DNA of 64,000 bases from Neobacillus mesonae (GTDB taxonomy: Bacteria; Bacillota; Bacilli; Paenibacillales; Paenibacillaceae): positions 434,001-498,000 of the forward strand of contig JAMBOW010000001.1 of NCBI GenBank assembly GCA_023715865.1, in the 5' to 3' direction. How positions within the stretch are numbered: position 1 is the first letter of the stretch; each line of letters starts with the position of its first letter. The notes under the pieces are model-generated. The model ran no database searches. It was not told where the DNA came from and saw only the letters and a list, made by a program, of their open reading frames with translations. The translations under genes were made by a program, and so were the position numbers. Shown here in pieces: positions 61,965 through 64,000 of the stretch.

Positions 61965-64000
61965 TTATCGCTTAACCGTACGAACGGCAGCAACGGGAGC
62001 GACTTTGTATCCATGCTCTGAAGTAAATTTGATACGAATTTTATCTTTTCCTACTGTAACTTTTTCTGGCAGTTCATATATAAATGTCTCAAGCTGATTG
62101 AGCTCCTCCGACTCTAGCGTCCTTTGATCAAGGTTCGTTCCGTCTGCCTCCAGTTGGAAACGGATCTTGGAATCCGATGTCTTCAGATAAGTAATTGCTA
62201 GGCTTACAGGAGCATCGGAGAGCACCTTCATCGAGAAAGAGAACCAGCCGGAAGGCCAAGTATCTCTATATTTTCGATTATAGATTTTACCCAGGTTGAC
62301 ATGCTCGCCTTCAAATTCATGATCCCGCTCCGGTTGCATTTCAGCAGGCTGCATAAAGTCGATTGTTCGTTCCTCAAGCATCGCTTGGTATGCTGCGCTT
62401 TCCCGGTATTCCGCCTCCGTCTGTGTCCATTCTTCTGGTGTAAATACATCAAAGTAGACCGTATACCGGTGGTCATGCAGCTGATAGAATGGTCTGAGAT
62501 ATACGTCACTTTCACGGTCAGTCACATGAAAGACTTGGTTGCCAAGGGGCTTGATACGTGATGCAATGTCTTCAGGTGAACCGATAAGCACTGCCGGCAG
62601 CTCCCGTTCTGTATGGTTATCGGCGACATGATCATAGTCTCCAGCCAGTACCTGTGGACCATACATGAAGGCAACTCGTTTAGCATTATCAGGCATCGCT
62701 TCAACTCTTACGCTCATCGGAATGTCATATTCCACAATATCGCCTTCCTGCCATTCACGATCCAAAGCTACGTAAGTAGAAGGAGTTGTCTCCTGTGCAA
62801 GGACCTCACCGTTTACTTTTATACTCATCCCTTTCAGAGCCCAGTAAGGACATCTGATTTGCAAAGCGAATTGTGTTTTTTGCTCCGTGTGAATGATGAT
62901 ACGGCCGGTACCTACCTCTGGGAAACGAGTTACCTGCTGTAAGACGACTCCAAGCTCTTTCCATTGTACAGAAGATGACACAAATTGATTTACGAACAGG
63001 TTATTTGCTTGATGAAAATAGATTGCACTTCCGTACAAGGAGTGGCTCTCCATACTGGAACCGACACAGCAGGTGAAGTCCTCAAATTGAGAATTAAACG
63101 ATTTTTGACCACCCATTTCAAGCGATACGAAATAACAGACTCGGCCGTCCACGGGATTCTGAGATGCAAGGATATGGTTAAACATGGCGCGCTCATAATA
63201 GTCTGCATAATGTGCAAGCGCATCCCATTTAAACATATGTCTCGTCAGCTTAAGCATGTTATAGGTGTTACAGGTCTCGCAGGTGCCTTCGCCAAGTCGA
63301 TCATTCAAATGATCCGGTTCTCCGAAATGCTCATTATAGCTGTTCCCGCCGATGACATACGAGTGATGATGGACAACGCGATCCCAGAAGAAACGGGTAA
63401 TGTCTGCATACTTTGCATCACCCGAGGCTTCAAATTGTCTAGCAGCACCGATGATTTTCGGGATTTGGGTATTCGCGTGTCTCCCAGCTAGAGTGTCATT
63501 TCCGCTTGAGATATCATTCAGCACTTCTCCGTGATAAAAGCGTTCCGCCAGCTTCAGAAACCTAGGATCTCCTGAATGTTCAGCCAGATCAGTCAATACT
63601 TCGTTCATTCCCCCAAATTCACAGTGCAGCACCTGCTGCATTTGCTCATCGGTTAATTCAGCGAATACATCCTCAAGCCACTCTCCAAGTTTTATTTCAA
63701 TATTCAATGCCAGTGTATTGTCAGTAAGTGTGTAGGCATCCCTTAAACCGGCAAACAATTTGTGCATTGTATAAAGGGGGACCCATCCGCCATTCAGATC
63801 AAACCCTTGAGAACGAATATCACCAGCTTTAATTTCCTCGAATAACTCTTTTCCCCTAGGGACACCAGATACATATCCGTTACCATGAGCATCCTGGCAT
63901 GCTTGTAGTTCTTTCACTACGTACTCGGCACGCTGTTTAAGCTCTTCATTTCCTGTAGAGGCGTACATGAGAGAACAGCCAGACAAATAGTGTCCCAGTG
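61965..64000 (-). CDS. GH127 beta-L-arabinofuranosidase (partial, 5' end outside the window)
   Basis: At least 678 codons. The frame is open to the window edge, where LGHYLSGCSLMYASTG matches the inside of the family, so the first ~100 residues are missing. GH127 (DUF1680) enzymes remove terminal beta-L-arabinofuranose. The zinc-thiolate site is visible: Glu and Cys in GTCETCNTYN (plus ~63265-63295) and the Cys pair in FTCCVGSSME (plus ~63055-63080); one of the pair is the nucleophile in characterised members. Also seen are HCEFGGMNEVL, HANTQIPKIIGAARQFE and YGPQVLAGD. No signal peptide can be judged. It fits pectin/arabinan use together with the galactanase. Confidence 0.93.
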   Translation of the reverse strand, partial: LGHYLSGCSLMYASTGNEELKQRAEYVVKELQACQDAHGNGYVSGVPRGKELFEEIKAGDIRSQGFDLNGGWVPLYTMHKLFAGLRDAYTLTDNTLALNIEIKLGEWLEDVFAELTDEQMQQVLHCEFGGMNEVLTDLAEHSGDPRFLKLAERFYHGEVLNDISSGNDTLAGRHANTQIPKIIGAARQFEASGDAKYADITRFFWDRVVHHHSYVIGGNSYNEHFGEPDHLNDRLGEGTCETCNTYNMLKLTRHMFKWDALAHYADYYERAMFNHILASQNPVDGRVCYFVSLEMGGQKSFNSQFEDFTCCVGSSMESHSLYGSAIYFHQANNLFVNQFVSSSVQWKELGVVLQQVTRFPEVGTGRIIIHTEQKTQFALQIRCPYWALKGMSIKVNGEVLAQETTPSTYVALDREWQEGDIVEYDIPMSVRVEAMPDNAKRVAFMYGPQVLAGDYDHVADNHTERELPAVLIGSPEDIASRIKPLGNQVFHVTDRESDVYLRPFYQLHDHRYTVYFDVFTPEEWTQTEAEYRESAAYQAMLEERTIDFMQPAEMQPERDHEFEGEHVNLGKIYNRKYRDTWPSGWFSFSMKVLSDAPVSLAITYLKTSDSKIRFQLEADGTNLDQRTLESEELNQLETFIYELPEKVTVGKDKIRIKFTSEHGYKVAPVAAVRTVKR

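Noticed and set aside
1..64000. Insertion sequences, prophage, CRISPR, rRNA or tRNA genes
   Set aside because: I found no transposase, integrase, phage structural gene, regularly spaced repeats, or convincing tRNA/rRNA sequence.

Overview
The window looks like chromosomal DNA of a Paenibacillus-type member of the Bacillota (Paenibacillaceae). The grounds are moderate GC, strong AGGAGG-type Shine-Dalgarno (SD) sites with many TTG and GTG starts, vegetative promoters with extended -10 boxes, a T-box leader, several catabolite-responsive (cre) sites, YesM/YesN-type sugar regulation, a CotH-type protein and many secreted glycoside hydrolases. The species is inference. I see no rRNA, tRNA, CRISPR array, intact insertion sequence or prophage.

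Layout. 1-640: a decayed cation-diffusion-facilitator gene. 0.8-3.1 kb: a membrane-anchored HtrA protease and a small lipoprotein. 3.35-4.4 kb: a Gre-factor-like gene and a small membrane protein behind an elaborate leader with a 5' hairpin, two short upstream ORFs and a palindrome. 4.6-8.4 kb: a GntR-RCK_C regulator of the BusR type followed by an OpuC-type compatible-solute ABC transporter, a coherent osmotic-stress unit probably tied to cyclic di-AMP. 8.6-12.3 kb: a luciferase-like monooxygenase, small membrane and lipoproteins, a serine-hydrolase relic and a GH18-like protein. 12.5-16.6 kb: an AraC regulator and a CUT1 sugar transporter with a cre site. 16.9-19.3 kb: a T-box leader that unexpectedly precedes a methyltransferase. 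19.4-23 kb: a secreted GH53 galactanase and a divergent LysR/MFS pair. 23.9-29.4 kb: an 1,801-residue secreted subtilase. 29.4-33.2 kb: an alkyltransferase-like protein and a secreted type I pullulanase. 33.5-37.1 kb: cysJ-cysI sulfite reductase. 37.2-38.6 kb: a frameshifted relic and AlkC. 38.7-45.4 kb: a YesM/YesN two-component system with a second CUT1 transporter. 45.4-53.4 kb: a small kinase, a WYL regulator with an NmrA-like protein and a DrrAB-type ABC exporter, a VOC protein, an AraC/GyrI-like regulator, a YqcI/YcgG protein, and a TetR regulator divergent from a membrane protein. 53.5-56.6 kb: an unusual chemoreceptor and an AlkD-like protein. 56.8-61.8 kb: a VTC domain - DUF4956 - CotH operon divergent from a membrane-anchored metallophosphatase. 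62-64 kb: a GH127 beta-L-arabinofuranosidase cut by the window edge.

How the genes work together. Much of the window serves polysaccharide use: galactanase, pullulanase, arabinofuranosidase, GH18-like protein and two sugar importers without their own ATPase. CcpA-type cre sites lie in front of at least five of these units. A second theme is alkylation-damage handling (ATL, AlkC, AlkD-like). The strongest candidates for undescribed biology are the VTC-DUF4956-CotH-phosphatase cluster, the Gre-like unit with its layered leader, the T-box in front of a methyltransferase, and the leaderless TetR promoter embedded in its operators.
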